From the NCBI GenBank assembly GCA_052258065.1, contig JBQQPY010000002.1:1674001-1738000 (forward strand): a stretch of 64,000 nt of DNA, given 5' to 3'. Below the pieces are notes generated by a model. It searched no databases. It had not been told where the DNA came from and was given only the letters and a program-made list of their open reading frames with translations. Position numbers and translations under genes: made by a program. Of the stretch, positions 45,984-56,816 are shown piece after piece. The stretch's first letter is position 1. The number at the start of each line of letters is the position of its first letter. This DNA is from JBQQPY01 sp052258065 (lineage in GTDB: Bacteria > Pseudomonadota > Gammaproteobacteria > Enterobacterales > Enterobacteriaceae).

Positions 45984-46187
45984 ATGGCAGATAGCATCGA
46001 TATAGCTAGTCAGAGCGAAGAAGCATTTCGTCAGCATGTGATAACGAATCATCGTGGTGAACCTTTATCAGTCACTGGTCGTTGCTACAACTGTGGAGAT
46101 TTGACAGAGGGTAGTTTTTGCTGCAAAGAATGCGCAGAAGATTGGGAGAAGCGGAAATATTTTGAAAGCCAGAAAATTAAAGAGTAA
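45984..46187 (+). CDS. Small phage-type C4 zinc-finger protein
   Basis: 67 residues, apparently intact. An acidic N-terminal helix (ADSIDIASQSEEAFRQH) is followed by a four-cysteine zinc-binding knuckle, C34-x2-C37 ... C46/C47-x2-C50, in the arrangement CYNCGDLTEGSFCCKECAEDWEKR, and a charged tail. This layout resembles the short TraR/DksA-like or related zinc-finger proteins carried by lambdoid phages; the exact family is uncertain. An AGGTAA site lies just upstream of the ATG. The next feature on the same strand is a decayed phage recombination-region gene 103 bp away. Its open frame amid decay may be chance for such a short gene. Confidence 0.6.
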   Translation: MADSIDIASQSEEAFRQHVITNHRGEPLSVTGRCYNCGDLTEGSFCCKECAEDWEKRKYFESQKIKE

Positions 46188-46290
46188 ATCTAAACTTCTA
46201 CCTTTGTCTTTTAACGGTAGCTAACGGTAGCATAGAAATTTGCAGAGACTTTAAATTTAGCAAGATTTGAAATCTTAAGGAAATAGCATA

Positions 46291-46890
46291 ATGAGTAAAA
46301 CCTTGTTTACTTATAATGAATCGGCCGCCGTATCAGCCGGGCTGAATGACTTTATCAGGGATTCTGGCATTTCCGTCATAACTATCGAAGAAGCAAAAAT
46401 AGTGAAAAGTCAAAATAGGTGCGATCTTCATTAAATTTTCAGACGAATCAGCAGATAGCACCTTATCTAATATCTTTCCGGTTGCATCCAAAAGAAGGAT
46501 GGCTCTGACAATGCTTACGGAAGGCACCATGGCTATGCCGAAATTAAAAGTGTGAGCGAAAATATTCTCAGTACTATTAAAAGCTATTGTGCCAGAATTT
46601 ATAGGGAAGAGTGCTGAGTTCTTGTTGTAGAAGATCTTTCATACTAAACAGGACGGCAGCGATCTATGTAACCTTGAAAGCCGAATCCCGTTTTCTTTTG
46701 ATACGAAGCAGACTATCAAAAAGCGTCTCGAAAGCCAGGATGCAAAGATTATCGATATTATACTTTCCGCGCTTAAGGACAAGGATAAGCGTTGACATAA
46801 TTCGCAATACAGCGGCTATTCATCTCAAGGCATACCGCTCGTTAACGTCTATTAGGATGCAATTCTATTTTGACGATAATTAAGCTTTTC
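46291..46890 (+). pseudogene. Decayed DUF669-like phage recombination-region protein
   Basis: Starts MSKTLFTYNESAAVSAGLND with a TAAGGA site upstream. The pattern FTYNE.AA.SAG..DFIR.SG at the start, a YQKKDGSDNAYG reading near 46490, and TKQDGSDLCN...RIPFSFDTKQTIKKRLESQ near 46640-46740 resemble the DUF669 proteins found beside phage recombination genes. At least four frameshifts or stops. Assignment from recalled family pattern only. Confidence 0.5.
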
Positions 46891-47104
46891 CTGTAAATTA
46901 ACGTATCAACGAAATGCTAACCTATAGTATAGCGAACAGGATTTTCTTTATTTTAAGAATATCTACGATCATGCCTGACGGCAGCATTGACTTATTAGCC
47001 CAAGACAGAGAGTTATCTATAAACGAAGCTTTGTCAAAGCAGACTTCTATATCCTTATAGATTCCTGCGATTTGTGAAGATCAGTCTCTCTGTATCTTGT
47101 CAGT
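46891..47104. other. No recognisable gene
   Basis: Short interval between the prophage relic and an IS481 tail; a SIDLLAQDRELSINEALSKQ reading near 46985-47045 is unrecognised and may be prophage. Confidence 0.3.
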
Positions 47105-47370
47105 TTGTTGTGCAGAGCTTGCTATAGAGAGCCGTCTTGCCCCGCCGCTGCACTTACAAGCGAATCGTATGGTTGAGCGATTTAATGGGCATATAAAAGA
47201 TATACTAAAAGCTACGATTTTTATTTTGATAAAGAGCTTCAGTGTTACACTCCAATGATATGTTTGGCTCTGTAATTAGGCATTAATTTAATTGGTGTTA
47301 AGTAATAAAACTGCATTGCACTATATGAAACATAGGCACACAATTAAATTGTTTAAAACTAATCATTTAC
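47105..47370 (+). mobile_element. IS481-family relic, 3' end
   Basis: C-terminal transposase region (VERFNGHIKDILK reading) and downstream end, ending about 50 bp before gloB. Confidence 0.6.
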
Positions 47371-47422
47371 TTTCAGTATGTGACATCTATCTTTTAGGAC
47401 TATAAAAATAATAAGGTTAAGA

Positions 47423-48175
47423 ATGCATCTGATTAGTATTCCTGCACTGAGGGATAATTACATTTGGCTTTTATACAATAACGATGGTCAATGCTTAGTG
47501 GTCGATCCAGGCGAGGCAGCATCGGTATTACAAGTGCTTGCCAATCGAAATTTGACACCTGTCGCTATTTTATTAACCCATCATCATCATGACCATGTAG
47601 GCGGTATCGCCGAGCTGCTGCGGCATTTTCCGGTGCTGGTCTACGGTCCGGAGGAAACGCGCCCCAAGGGCGCTACCTGTATTGTTAACGAAGGCGAGAC
47701 TCTGACAATGCTGGGTCATACCTTTAGAGTAATGGCATTGCCCGGTCATACACTGGGACATATCGGATTTTACAGCGCGCCCTGGCTTTTTAGCGGCGAC
47801 ACAATTTTTTCCGGAGGTTGCGGTCGGCTTTTTGAGGGAACATCAAAACAAATGTACGATTCTTTGCAGAAGGTTAATCAGCTTCCTCCCGATACAGCGA
47901 TTTGCGCCTCTCATGAGTATACTTTAAGTAATTTGGACTTCGCTGCTGATCTAATGCCCCAAGATAGCGTTATTATAGGTTGTCAACGTGAAATTAGAGG
48001 GTTACGTCTTAAAAACCAACCCAGCCTGCCTACAACGCTGCATTTAGAGCGTCAAATTAATCTTTTCTTGCGTTGTCATGATATTGATTTACAAAATAAA
48101 TTAAATGTTCATCCCGTCCTCGGTGAGGAGTGGTGTGTTTTTAGAGCATTGCGTGAGAAAAAGAATCATTTCTAA
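47423..48175 (+). CDS. gloB: Hydroxyacylglutathione hydrolase (glyoxalase II)
   Basis: Hydrolyses S-lactoylglutathione to lactate and glutathione, completing methylglyoxal detoxification; cytosolic binuclear metallo-hydrolase. 250 residues (E. coli 251). Metal motif LTHHHHDHVGG with H53, H55, D57 and H58, then GHTLGHIGF and FSGDTIFSGGCGRLFEG, all canonical. AAGG lies upstream of the ATG. It keeps its enteric position near rnhA-dnaQ despite a 3.9-kb block of IS and prophage debris between. Confidence 0.95.
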   Translation: MHLISIPALRDNYIWLLYNNDGQCLVVDPGEAASVLQVLANRNLTPVAILLTHHHHDHVGGIAELLRHFPVLVYGPEETRPKGATCIVNEGETLTMLGHTFRVMALPGHTLGHIGFYSAPWLFSGDTIFSGGCGRLFEGTSKQMYDSLQKVNQLPPDTAICASHEYTLSNLDFAADLMPQDSVIIGCQREIRGLRLKNQPSLPTTLHLERQINLFLRCHDIDLQNKLNVHPVLGEEWCVFRALREKKNHF

Positions 48176-48179
48176 AGGT

Positions 48180-49215
48180 TTTCTCATTACGTGTATTTTT
48201 CGATTGGGGCGCTTTCATTTATTCCGATTGATATCTTGTTATGAAAAAATTATTGCAATCTTTATAGAAAATCTATTTAATAGTTTCAGCGATCGTATTC
48301 TACAGAGAATCCACGGTTCTTATTTTAACGTTTCTGGGTAGTGATTTTCGTTTTAGGAACGCCATCTAGATAGGATTTAAATCCGGCGAATAATGCGGAA
48401 GATAAAAAAATTATATCTTTATTCTCAATATTTTTTCGTAAGTATCAACTTATGAGTAGTAAAATTGTCTAATATCACGATATTCCTTGATATCAGTTAA
48501 GGAATGAGTCTTTGTGTTGTATAAGCAAGGAAAGTATATCTTTTTATTTCTTCATTAAATAGCATAGTTAGATTTAATCTAGATAAACGTGTGCTAGCAG
48601 TGATTATTGTCGTTTTCTAATAGGCTTTAGGTATCAACCGAGCATCGTTGACCTCGTCCTCTTCGGTCGTTTAATCTACTTATATTTCTCGTTTTTGATG
48701 CTTTATCAATGATGATAAACTTTTTTAGTGAAAATATAAAATTACTTAAAACCATAATTTTCGAGCATGAACTATAACGTGGCGCTCTTATTCAGTCGCA
48801 TTTTCAGTCTTTTTTCTGTTAGCGTATTACGCTGAAAAGCGCGACAGAGTAGCAAGATTGCTTTGAATGCTAAAAATACTTTTCAGGAAAGTTTGGATTT
48901 CAGACAAGGTTAGATTATAAGACTTATGAGTAAGCGTTAGGATAAAATTATAATATGCATCAATTTTGATCTGCGATTCAGGTTTTGTCTAGGGTTAGAG
49001 CTGTCACTTCCAGTCTCACGACATTGCTTGCTTCAACGAGCTACAGTAGAAGAGCCTGTTTGATATCTATCCGCCGCTGTATGTGTAAAGTTACTTGCCT
49101 CAATTAATCGAATTATTTGTGATATTAAGCCTTCATTGTAAAATCTTCTATTCAAATCTTAGATAAAAATTAGCTATATCATATAGATGCATGGCTATTT
49201 AATAAACTAGGCAAA
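48180..49215 (-). mobile_element. IS630-family relic (type 1), near full length
   Basis: About 1.04 kb on the minus strand, from the C-terminus just after gloB to the AGCTATATCATATAGATGCA start-side end. All regions are recognisable but peppered with stops; useful as a length standard for the family. Confidence 0.7.
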
Positions 49216-49229
49216 ATACTCTAGATCTA

Positions 49230-49415
49230 AAGAAGTCCTTCAAAATGGAAGCATAGAAAATATATTATTATTTTTACATGAAAGAACATAACTGGAGGTG
49301 TTGGTCAGCAAGGGAGAATATGCCGTAAAGAAAGTTGTATATGTATTTTTTTATTAAATTAATATAACATTAATTAGCCTTATAAGGCTACCGAGTAGCG
49401 AGGTGTTAGTCGAGA
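49230..49415 (+). mobile_element. IS630-family relic (type 2), 5' fragment
   Basis: Matches 24495-24670 in order (for example AATATATTATTATTTTTACA, then TTAATATAACATTAATTAGC against the equivalent there). Confidence 0.4.
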
Positions 49416-49419
49416 TATA

Positions 49420-50095
49420 GGCGAATTTTTGAACGTTACCGTATCCTTGATCTGATCAGGTTCGCTGTTCACGCAGGTTATGGATTAGGTGTTTACGTGA
49501 CATGAAAGAGAACGCACCAAAACTAAAGCATAAAGATTTTAAAGGCGATGAGCCTGGCATAGCTGCATGTTGATATAAAATATCTTACGTAAATACCAAA
49601 TAAAACTTTACGACGAGAGACTGGATTGATGTTTATTCGTATCTATAAAGCCAAGATCGTGGCTAATGCACAAAGTTTCTTGCGTAGCTCATAGTTAAGC
49701 ATTCCCATGGCTATCTATTCGGCACTTATATATAATGGCAAAGAATTCACAGATCGCCTTTTTGGCTTTTGAAAACGCTCAGTAACGGGGAAACATAAAT
49801 TCGACTCCTTATGTACAGAGCTTGATATAGAACACCGTCTTAGCCTACCGATGTATCCACAAACGAATGATATAGTCGAGCGATTTAGTAGGAATATAGA
49901 AGATATGACGAAAAGTTGCTATTTCGATTCTGGTGCAGAGCATAAGAGCATGCTGCACCGATATGTCTAGTTCTACAATTAGACATTTTCTTTATCAGTA
50001 TTAGCCAGTAAAATTTCTATTACAACCGATGAAATTTTAGTAAAAACTAAATATAAATCTTTAAAAAACCATGTTCTCTTCTGGGATATAAAATT
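49420..50095 (+). mobile_element. IS481-family relic, lacking the 5' third
   Basis: Readable from the middle (49440) through NGKEFTDRLFGF (49740) and MYPQTNDIVERF (49850) to the C-terminal end. Confidence 0.7.
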
Positions 50096-50099
50096 TATT

Positions 50100-51180
50100 C
50101 CTAATTTAGGTGAGAAATAACGGATAAATCGGTAGCCTAGTATCGTGCTGTATATTAAATAACGGATAAAGGCGCTTAAGGTTTTAATCTTAATACGAGC
50201 GTTATCAGTAGTGAAACGCCAACTGATCTTGACGCTTGTCTGCTTGCCTTGTTTATACCGAGTAGTGCCTTCATTGCACAATGTCTTAATCTTGTTATAA
50301 GATGACGATTTAAGCATTGGTCGAGCAACACATTAAGCTCGATTTTGCCATATTTAGCCAAATCCCATGTTTGAGTGTATGAACGCATTCAAAACGATTT
50401 TATAAAATCTTTGCCTAAGTAGGCAGGAAGGCTGAGTGCAATAAATTTAGGCTATGGATGTTGAGATTGGTCATGACTAGAGTAATTTGGTGTGTATAAG
50501 GATATTGTGTTGAGATATTTTAAGAAAGTGAGCTCAATCGATAGATCTTGGTTCTATGCTTAGTCATTTTGGTTAACCGACAATCCGCCAACGGCTCACC
50601 TCCTGATCAGAAATATTTTGCGCCTCTAACCGCTTGCATTTATAGTCCTTCTAAGGAGGTTTTTCAGGCCTAAACAGTAGTGTCACGCGTGTATTTAATT
50701 AATTGACGAAGAGTCTTGTTCATAAAAATTACCGGATGCATCGGGTAATAGGGCTGATAATATATGTTAAGCATATTTTAGCTTGTCGCGGCATAACCCA
50801 GCCGATCTGCATAAGCTTTTCTTTAATAAAAGAACGTTTGACTTTATTGATCTTGTTGGCACTTTTGTAAAATCTCTGCTAACGCTTTACTGCTCGGTCC
50901 CTTTACATGTCCCATTGATGTATTAAATTTCAATAAATTGATGAATTTAAAACTTTTTATACGGCATGTTTGCCATTGCTGACTAACATTTTCAATTGCA
51001 TTCTTTCTTTTAGCGTGAGAGCAAGAATGTATTTGTCTATTCTTTATTTTAGGGGTTTTTAGCTTCAGCCATAAACACTGTGACTGCTATTTTACATGTT
51101 AAGACGCTAGTTTTTTAACTGTTATTAATTACCTTGTTTTCCTTTTTTCTCTTTCTGATAGGGTGTTTGTCGTTATATTA
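50100..51180 (-). mobile_element. IS630-family relic (type 2), near full length
   Basis: Minus strand, C-terminus near 50160-50360: a KIELNVLLDQCLNRH reading followed by KQTSVKISWRFTTDNARIKIK, the diagnostic end (AEIEL...FTT..ARIKLKRLYP) of a second IS630 transposase type with a different C-terminus from the DLNPIE type. It continues to about 51180 with many stops. Confidence 0.65.
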
Positions 51181-51333
51181 TAAAAACAATAAACGCTAAA
51201 TTTCGACGACAGTGTGCAGTTGGCGCGAGTTTTCTAGACTCTCTCATAGGGGGTATCCAGCTAAAATAGGTGGATACCTTGCTTCGTGATATAAAGGCAG
51301 GGTGTATGTTCTATCTGTGCTGGCGGCTTCTGA

Positions 51334-51936
51334 TTACAGCTTAGTCAAATTCTCTGACAGATATTTAGCCACACCTCCCGGTGATGCGTTCATCCCTTTC
51401 TGTCCTTTTTCCCATTGTGCCGGACAGACTTCGCCATGCTCCTCATGGAATTGCAGGGCATCTACCATCCGCATCATTTCGTCCATATTACGCCCTAGCG
51501 GCAGATCGTTAACGACCTGATGACGCACGATCCCTTCTTTATCGATCAGGAATGAACCGCGAAGTGCAACGCCGGCGTCAGGATGTTCAATACCGTACGC
51601 TTTTATAATCTCGCGTTTGATATCCGAAACCATCGGATACTGAACCGGTCCGATTCCCCCTTTATCAGTCGGCACCTGCCGCCATGCCTGGTGTACAAAG
51701 ACAGAATCGAAAGACACACCGATGATTTTCACTCCGCGCTTCTGAAACTCCGCGTAGCGTTTGTTGAAAGCAATCAATTCGGAAGGACAGACGAAGGTAA
51801 AATCCATCGGCCAGAAGAAAATAACTGTCGGTTTACCCTGGATATGAGATTTAAGATTAAAATTATTAATGATTTCACCGTTCCCGAGCACAGCGGCGGC
51901 GGTAAAATTAGGGGCGTGACGAGTGACAAGTACCAT
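51334..51936 (-). CDS. 2-Cys peroxiredoxin (AhpC/TSA family)
   Basis: Thiol peroxidase that reduces hydrogen peroxide and organic hydroperoxides; cytosolic. 200 residues. The peroxidatic cysteine is C50 in DFTFVCPSE and the resolving cysteine C171 in HGEVCPAQW; the GGIGP region of typical 2-Cys peroxiredoxins is present. It matches the peroxiredoxin annotated as a TSA-family protein in Yersinia and relatives rather than E. coli AhpC (187 aa). ATG at 51936 follows AGGAG. No ahpF is adjacent. It lies alone between two relics of the type-2 IS630 element in the same orientation. Confidence 0.93.
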   Translation of the reverse strand: MVLVTRHAPNFTAAAVLGNGEIINNFNLKSHIQGKPTVIFFWPMDFTFVCPSELIAFNKRYAEFQKRGVKIIGVSFDSVFVHQAWRQVPTDKGGIGPVQYPMVSDIKREIIKAYGIEHPDAGVALRGSFLIDKEGIVRHQVVNDLPLGRNMDEMMRMVDALQFHEEHGEVCPAQWEKGQKGMNASPGGVAKYLSENLTKL

Positions 51937-52203
51937 CTTTACTCCTGCAAAATAGCATTTGTGGATTAACAGGATTTAAACCTGCCTAAATGATTATTCT
52001 TAATGCGGCTATATATAAAGTTGATGTGACAGTACCTTACACTGATAGTGTTGCCATCGCTTGTATTACAATCGTTATTCTGTAACTGATTTTTCTTTTG
52101 CATCTTACGAAAAATCAGGACACTAAATAATATAGATACTTTGGTTGTTTTGTGAAATTAGAGTGTAAGAATATTAATTCTTATTTATTTTATCATATTT
52201 TTT
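51937..52203. other. Leader of the peroxiredoxin gene and AT-rich repeat E
   Basis: The promoter of the peroxiredoxin gene should lie in the first 150 bp; no OxyR site could be assigned. From about 52130 on, repeat E. Confidence 0.35.
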
Positions 52204-52483
52204 CTTAATTATCTACCTTACCTGCTCAAGCTTAAGCTGTACTGAAAATACACACCTTTCAAGTGGATAAAGACTTTGTTAGAGAATGTCAAAAACAGCA
52301 TAGCGGGCACTTTCCGTGCAATTAGTAGCTAACATATGACTTGTTGCTTGGTCTATTTTGAATACCGCTTTGAGTGACGTTATGATTTAGGAGTATCCAT
52401 ATTCCGCTTCTTCGTAGCAGCATTAAAGTACCCACAATGCTATACACCCTGTTAAAATTGGCTGAGTATAATAAATAATTAAG
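52204..52483 (+). repeat. IS1595-derived mini-element, complete copy with 8-bp target duplication
   Basis: 280 bp from CTTAATTATCTACC to its inverted end AATAAATAATTAAG. Flanked by the perfect 8-bp direct repeat TATTTTTT (52196-52203 and 52484-52491). The plus strand encodes only the transposase C-terminus. The flanks are repeat E, which reads continuously when the insert is removed (compare the intact copy near 34245, TTATATTTTTTGTTC). Confidence 0.8.
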
Positions 52484-52640
52484 TATTTTTTGTTTGGTTT
52501 GAGGATTTCTGCGTCAAGCTGTAATGATTCTAGTTTTGAGAAAAATGATAGTGACCGATTGATTGTTAATCATCAGTCTTATTTAGTTATAACTAATCGA
52601 ATTAGGAATTTGCTTGTGGCGGTATAATCTGGTAGATCTT
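52484..52640 (+). repeat. AT-rich repeat E, right part
   Basis: Continues GTTTGGTTTGAGGATTTC ... CAAGCTGTAATGATTCTAG ... TTTGAGAAAAATG, matching repeat E elsewhere. Confidence 0.45.
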
Positions 52641-52689
52641 TGTCTACAGTTTCAATTCGTTTTTAGTGTGCGCTTTTCGGTTTTAAGCG

Positions 52690-53645
52690 AGGTTATATTA
52701 ACCTGTTGCAGTGCGATATCTTTATCTGCAAGCAATTTCAAGAGCTACTTTTCAAAAAATCTAATTTTATATTATATGCTAAATAACGAATAAACATGCT
52801 TGAGCTAGATAATGGCGTGATCAGTAGTGAAAAGTTAAGCAATCTTACCTTTATCTTATTGCGTTAATGTCCACCAGGCGGTAATTGCACTTTGCAACGC
52901 CTTAATCTCGTCAATATAACGATTGAGGGATTGACCGATAGGCACATTGAGTTGGATTTCTGCGCAGTGTGGTCAACTGCTGTGTTGATATTTTGAGATA
53001 TATGAATGCTTTAAAGCGTTTTCATAAAACCTTGATTTGATTCAGCGGGAAAGCCGAGTATAACAAACCCATTCTGTGGATGTGAGGATTTTCTGTGACT
53101 GGTATAATTTGGTGTGCGTAAAGACATGGAGTTGAGGTATTGTCAAGAAAGCAGGAGCAATTGATTTTAATTCTATACTTAGTCACTTTAGTGGGTCGAT
53201 GACCACGCCAACGGGTTACTAGCTATGAAGATATTGTACATCCTAATATATTTATATTCATAGCTCTTCTGAGCAGGTTTTTCAAGTCTTAAAGATAGCA
53301 CGATGCGTCTGTGTTCAATTAATGCAAGAGAGATCTTAATTCATGCAAGGTTACTGGATGTATTAGATCATAGGGATGACATTTTAAAATCTTGGTTAAT
53401 GTCTCGATACTTTTTATGCGTATAATTGATGCATTGAAATTTAAATTAATATATTCACAATTTTCTGCGCGGCATGCTTGCTATTGTTGATTAACGTTTT
53501 TGGTTGCATTCTTTATTCCCGCGTAAGGATAATAATATATTTTTCTGTTCTTCCATTTTAAGAAATTTCTTTAGTTGTAGCGACAGATGCTGTAACCGCT
53601 ACTTTTTGCGTGTTAAGACGACAGGGTGGCAGTGAGCGCTTAACG
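52690..53645 (-). mobile_element. IS630-family relic (type 2), second large copy
   Basis: Same order of landmarks as 50100-51180 on the same strand (for example GTATAATTTGGTGTGCGTAA near 53100 against TAATTTGGTGTGTATAAGG near 50490, and TGTTGATTAACGTTTTTGGT near 53490). Extensively decayed. Confidence 0.6.
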
Positions 53646-53930
53646 ACAGTGGGCGCTGCATATCCCCAGTAGGGTTGCCAATGGCCGTTAGCCCGTTAGC
53701 GAGAGCGAAATTGCTAACGCTTGTGGTAGAGATAACATTATAAAAATGTGGCTCACGTCGTGAAACTCGCTAAATAGCTGAGAGGAATCCTTGTTAAAGA
53801 AGGCCTCGGCGCAGGGAGGTGCCGCGGCTGATAAGTTGTTCCGTGATCGAGGTACGGGAAAAGTGCTTTATTGCTTTGTTTCATGACAGCAATAAACAAA
53901 GTAGTCAAGCATTATTGGGCAAGAGCAAAT
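53646..53930. other. Unrecognised sequence before tRNA-fMet
   Basis: GC-richer stretch with an ASAQGGAAADKL reading near 53815. It may be a remnant of a chromosomal gene; not identified. Confidence 0.3.
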
Positions 53931-54007
<77 letters not shown>

Positions 54008-55064
54008 TCTATAAATGCAAACTATACTCTGTAGCGGTTTTAATGCAACCACTTTTTGCTAAATAGCCACTATTTTTCTAATATTTATTTAATTTCGTCT
54101 GTAGTGATTTTTATAAATAACTTATTAATTTTATTTAAAAATAAATTTAATTATAATGTTAATCTGCTATTGTTCGCAGTTAGAATGAAACGACGCGAGA
54201 ACGTAATGAGTAAACAGTCGGAAAACTATGTGATCGGTAGTGCTATTATTGCCACTCTTGCTGAGTGGCAATCCTGCCCTAGCGAGCGCAAAGAGCAGTA
54301 CAAAAATGGTTAAATCATCCACTTTCTGGCGCTGGTTAAGGCGCACAACCATCGTAGTAAGCCGCTTCATGCCGGAGATTATGCTTATTAAGCACTTGAA
54401 ACCCAATATGCTGCCGTTATCTTATGTCAAGGCAATTAGATCAATTTTGCCGCTATACAGGGCTGGATGCAGGCCGGTGACGATACTAGTTAATTAAGCT
54501 AGTACGGTATTAAAATGCTATCAAATAGAATGTGCGGATAATTACGGCAATGTCCAGTTTGCAGGGCTATTGCGCGTCGGTAGAGATTCTCTCATGAATA
54601 ATTTTATGATAAAAGCCCCCCAGGGAGGCGGCTGCGTGAATTACAGCGACAGCGGGCCGCTGATGCTTTGCCTACGCTACTAAAATAGCTATGCTTACGG
54701 TAGCGTCGTAAAGGTATTAATCGAGCGCAGCGAAGTGGCGCGGGAAGGATATGTTAATGCAATTGATGCGCTACTGGGCTGACATTGAGAGAGAAGCCGT
54801 AGTGTATAAATTACTTAAGTAAAATCAATAGTTTATTTTTTTAAACTGATTTTTTCGTGTCCGTAAAAGGAGAACTACGCCGTGCTGTTGGGGGCGAAAG
54901 CGGACGTAGTCTCTGACCGTTTGCTGATTTCTATCGGTATCACGATCTTAGCGGAGGTCTCGCTGCTGGACAGGTATTGATTGTCACTACTATTTGAAAA
55001 TAATCCATAGTTATAAATGCGCTATTATGCTAAGGGCTTGCGAGGTATAAACGCGCCCTGAAGC
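54008..55064. other. Decayed chromosomal or phage genes, not identified
   Basis: 54200-54300 contains an open MSKQSENYVIGSAIIATLAE reading that ends in a stop, followed by fragments such as NYGNVQFAGLLRVGRDSL near 54545 and YAYGSVVKVLIERSEVAR near 54690. A third fragment near 54900 reads ADVVSDRLLISIGITIL after a frameshift. GC content and codon pattern suggest true gene remains broken by stops. I cannot name the genes. Confidence 0.35.
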
Positions 55065-55260
55065 TTCTGCGCGCCGATATGTGAGCGAAGCGAACTTCTA
55101 ATGGCATAGTCCTAGAATCCGTGTCAGCGACCTGTTGGGTGTTTTTTACGATATAGAGATCGTGCATATAGATGCGATTATAGTTACTTATCGAAGTGTC
55201 TTATGGTTTTCAATATCTTAGAGTGTTTTATTAATTTTCTCTAAGAGATCTGAATGAGCT
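55065..55260 (+). repeat. Repeat D, copy 3
   Basis: Contains CGATATAGAGATCGTGCATA ... TTACTTATCGAAGTGTCTTA ..., as in the copies at 4955 and 8640. Confidence 0.45.
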
Positions 55261-55284
55261 TTAAATCGGTAGTGACAGTTTAGT

Positions 55285-56260
55285 CTCGAGTCATTATATA
55301 GATCCTCATGGTAGAGTCTTGTTTATGGCAAGATGGCTGCTTAAGAGATATAGTTGAGCGCAAAATATCATGATGATTAGACGCCATAGTCAGGCAACTA
55401 CAACAACTAAAATCATAGCTGCTTTTTAGGCAAGTAACGAGCCAGCATCTACTTTACCTAAGCATTATGCGTTTCTAAATTTAAACGGGTAAAAACAAGA
55501 TAGTGTTGATGAGCATAGCCGTATTTTTCATGGTTTTTAGATAATGCTATAGCTTGCTCAGGAAGTCGTGGTTGTTTTTTGCAGCGGACGCTTTTTCTTG
55601 CATTGGACCGATCTGTTAGTGATTGTGCGCAAATTCTTGAGCTCTGTCGTATCTCAATCTGACCTGCCTTTCTGTTTACTCAGCTATATATCGGGGTATG
55701 TGTGATAGAAGGGGGAAAGACAAAAATTAAAATACAAAGCATTTAAAAGCTATGAGACTGGTTACCTGCATGTTGATATGAAATATTTTTTACAAATGCC
55801 ACATGAAACCTCACGATGTTATCTTTTAGTGGGTATGGATTGACTGACTCGATGGGCTTTTATTCGGCTACAAAGCCAAGACAGGGGCTCATGCACGACG
55901 CTTCTTGCGTGATCTGAGTCGAGTATGTTTCATGACTATTCATCGGGTACTGACAGACAATGGAAAAGAATTTATGGATCGTCTTTTGGTCTGCGAGAAC
56001 GCTCAGCCATCAGAAAAAATGCATTCGACCGCTTATATGCAGATCTTAATATAGAACACCGTCTCAACCCACTAACGCACTAGTAAACGAATGGTATGAT
56101 CGAGCGATTTAATGGGTCTATAAAAGATATTCTTTAAAGCTGCCATTTTCATTTTAGTGAAGAGCTTGGGATGACACTGCAGTGATATATCTATCCCTAT
56201 CATTAGGAATGATTTCAATTAGTATTAAGGTAGTAAAATTTGATTTTAGTCTATAACTAT
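55285..56260 (+). mobile_element. IS481-family relic, full length
   Basis: Traceable from the MIIRRHSQATTTTKI N-terminus (55375) through AFKSYETGYLHVDMKYFLQ (55740) and TDNGKE-like and VERF regions to the 3' end. About 980 bp, a good model of the family, yet with stops in every domain. Confidence 0.75.
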
Positions 56261-56518
56261 TGATACAAAATTTCGGGATATGACACTAGATGTATTATTC
56301 ATCTTCAGAAATTGTGTAGTCTTTGCTGCAGGCTTTATCGGCTCTCCTGCCTGCTATAAATTTATCTTTATAGGGGGTCTTTATGATATTGCACCGGGAA
56401 AGCTCTGAAATGTTTTCTCTAGAAAAAGTTGACTTTGTTGACTGAAAAAGCTTAAAAGCTTCAATGATACAGATTTCAGATACAAAAACATGCAAATTAA
56501 TCTTCAGTGATGTTCTGA

Positions 56519-56603
56519 TGGTGCCGAAGGCCGGACTCGAACCGGCAGGCCCAGAGGCGGTTAATTTTGAGTCAACTGCGTTTACCAATTTCGCCACTTC
56601 GGC
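56519..56603 (-). tRNA. tRNA-Leu (CAA)
   Basis: 85 bases with encoded CCA and a long class II variable arm. Acceptor GCCGAAG pairs with CTTCGGC; anticodon loop CTCAAAA gives CAA, reading UUG. One G-T wobble in the anticodon stem. It is the counterpart of E. coli leuX. The open frame that reads MAKLVNAVDSKLTASGPAGS here is a translation of the tRNA itself. Confidence 0.95.
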
Positions 56604-56816
56604 AGTGAGTCAAGGGATACGAATAGTAAGATACATTATATCTTTAACAGATCCAGGCGCAATACTAATTGTCTTTCCGGCGCGTAACTTATAAAACAGC
56701 CATATAATGCATTTTGCATCTATTGGCTAAGATGTGCAGAAGGGGTTGCATATGTCAGCCCCTCGTCTCTTGGCTAAATTTTGCCGTCGGTTTACATGCT
56801 TTCCTGCGCTTTTTAA

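Noticed and set aside
50100..53645. A functional composite transposon carrying the peroxiredoxin gene
   Set aside because: Both flanking transposases are destroyed and no outer duplication could be seen; the arrangement is probably accidental.
56295..56694. Open frames on both strands around 56.5 kb
   Set aside because: They translate tRNA-Leu and its flanks; the MAKLVNAVDSKLTASGPAGS type of peptide is a well-known tRNA-Leu artefact.
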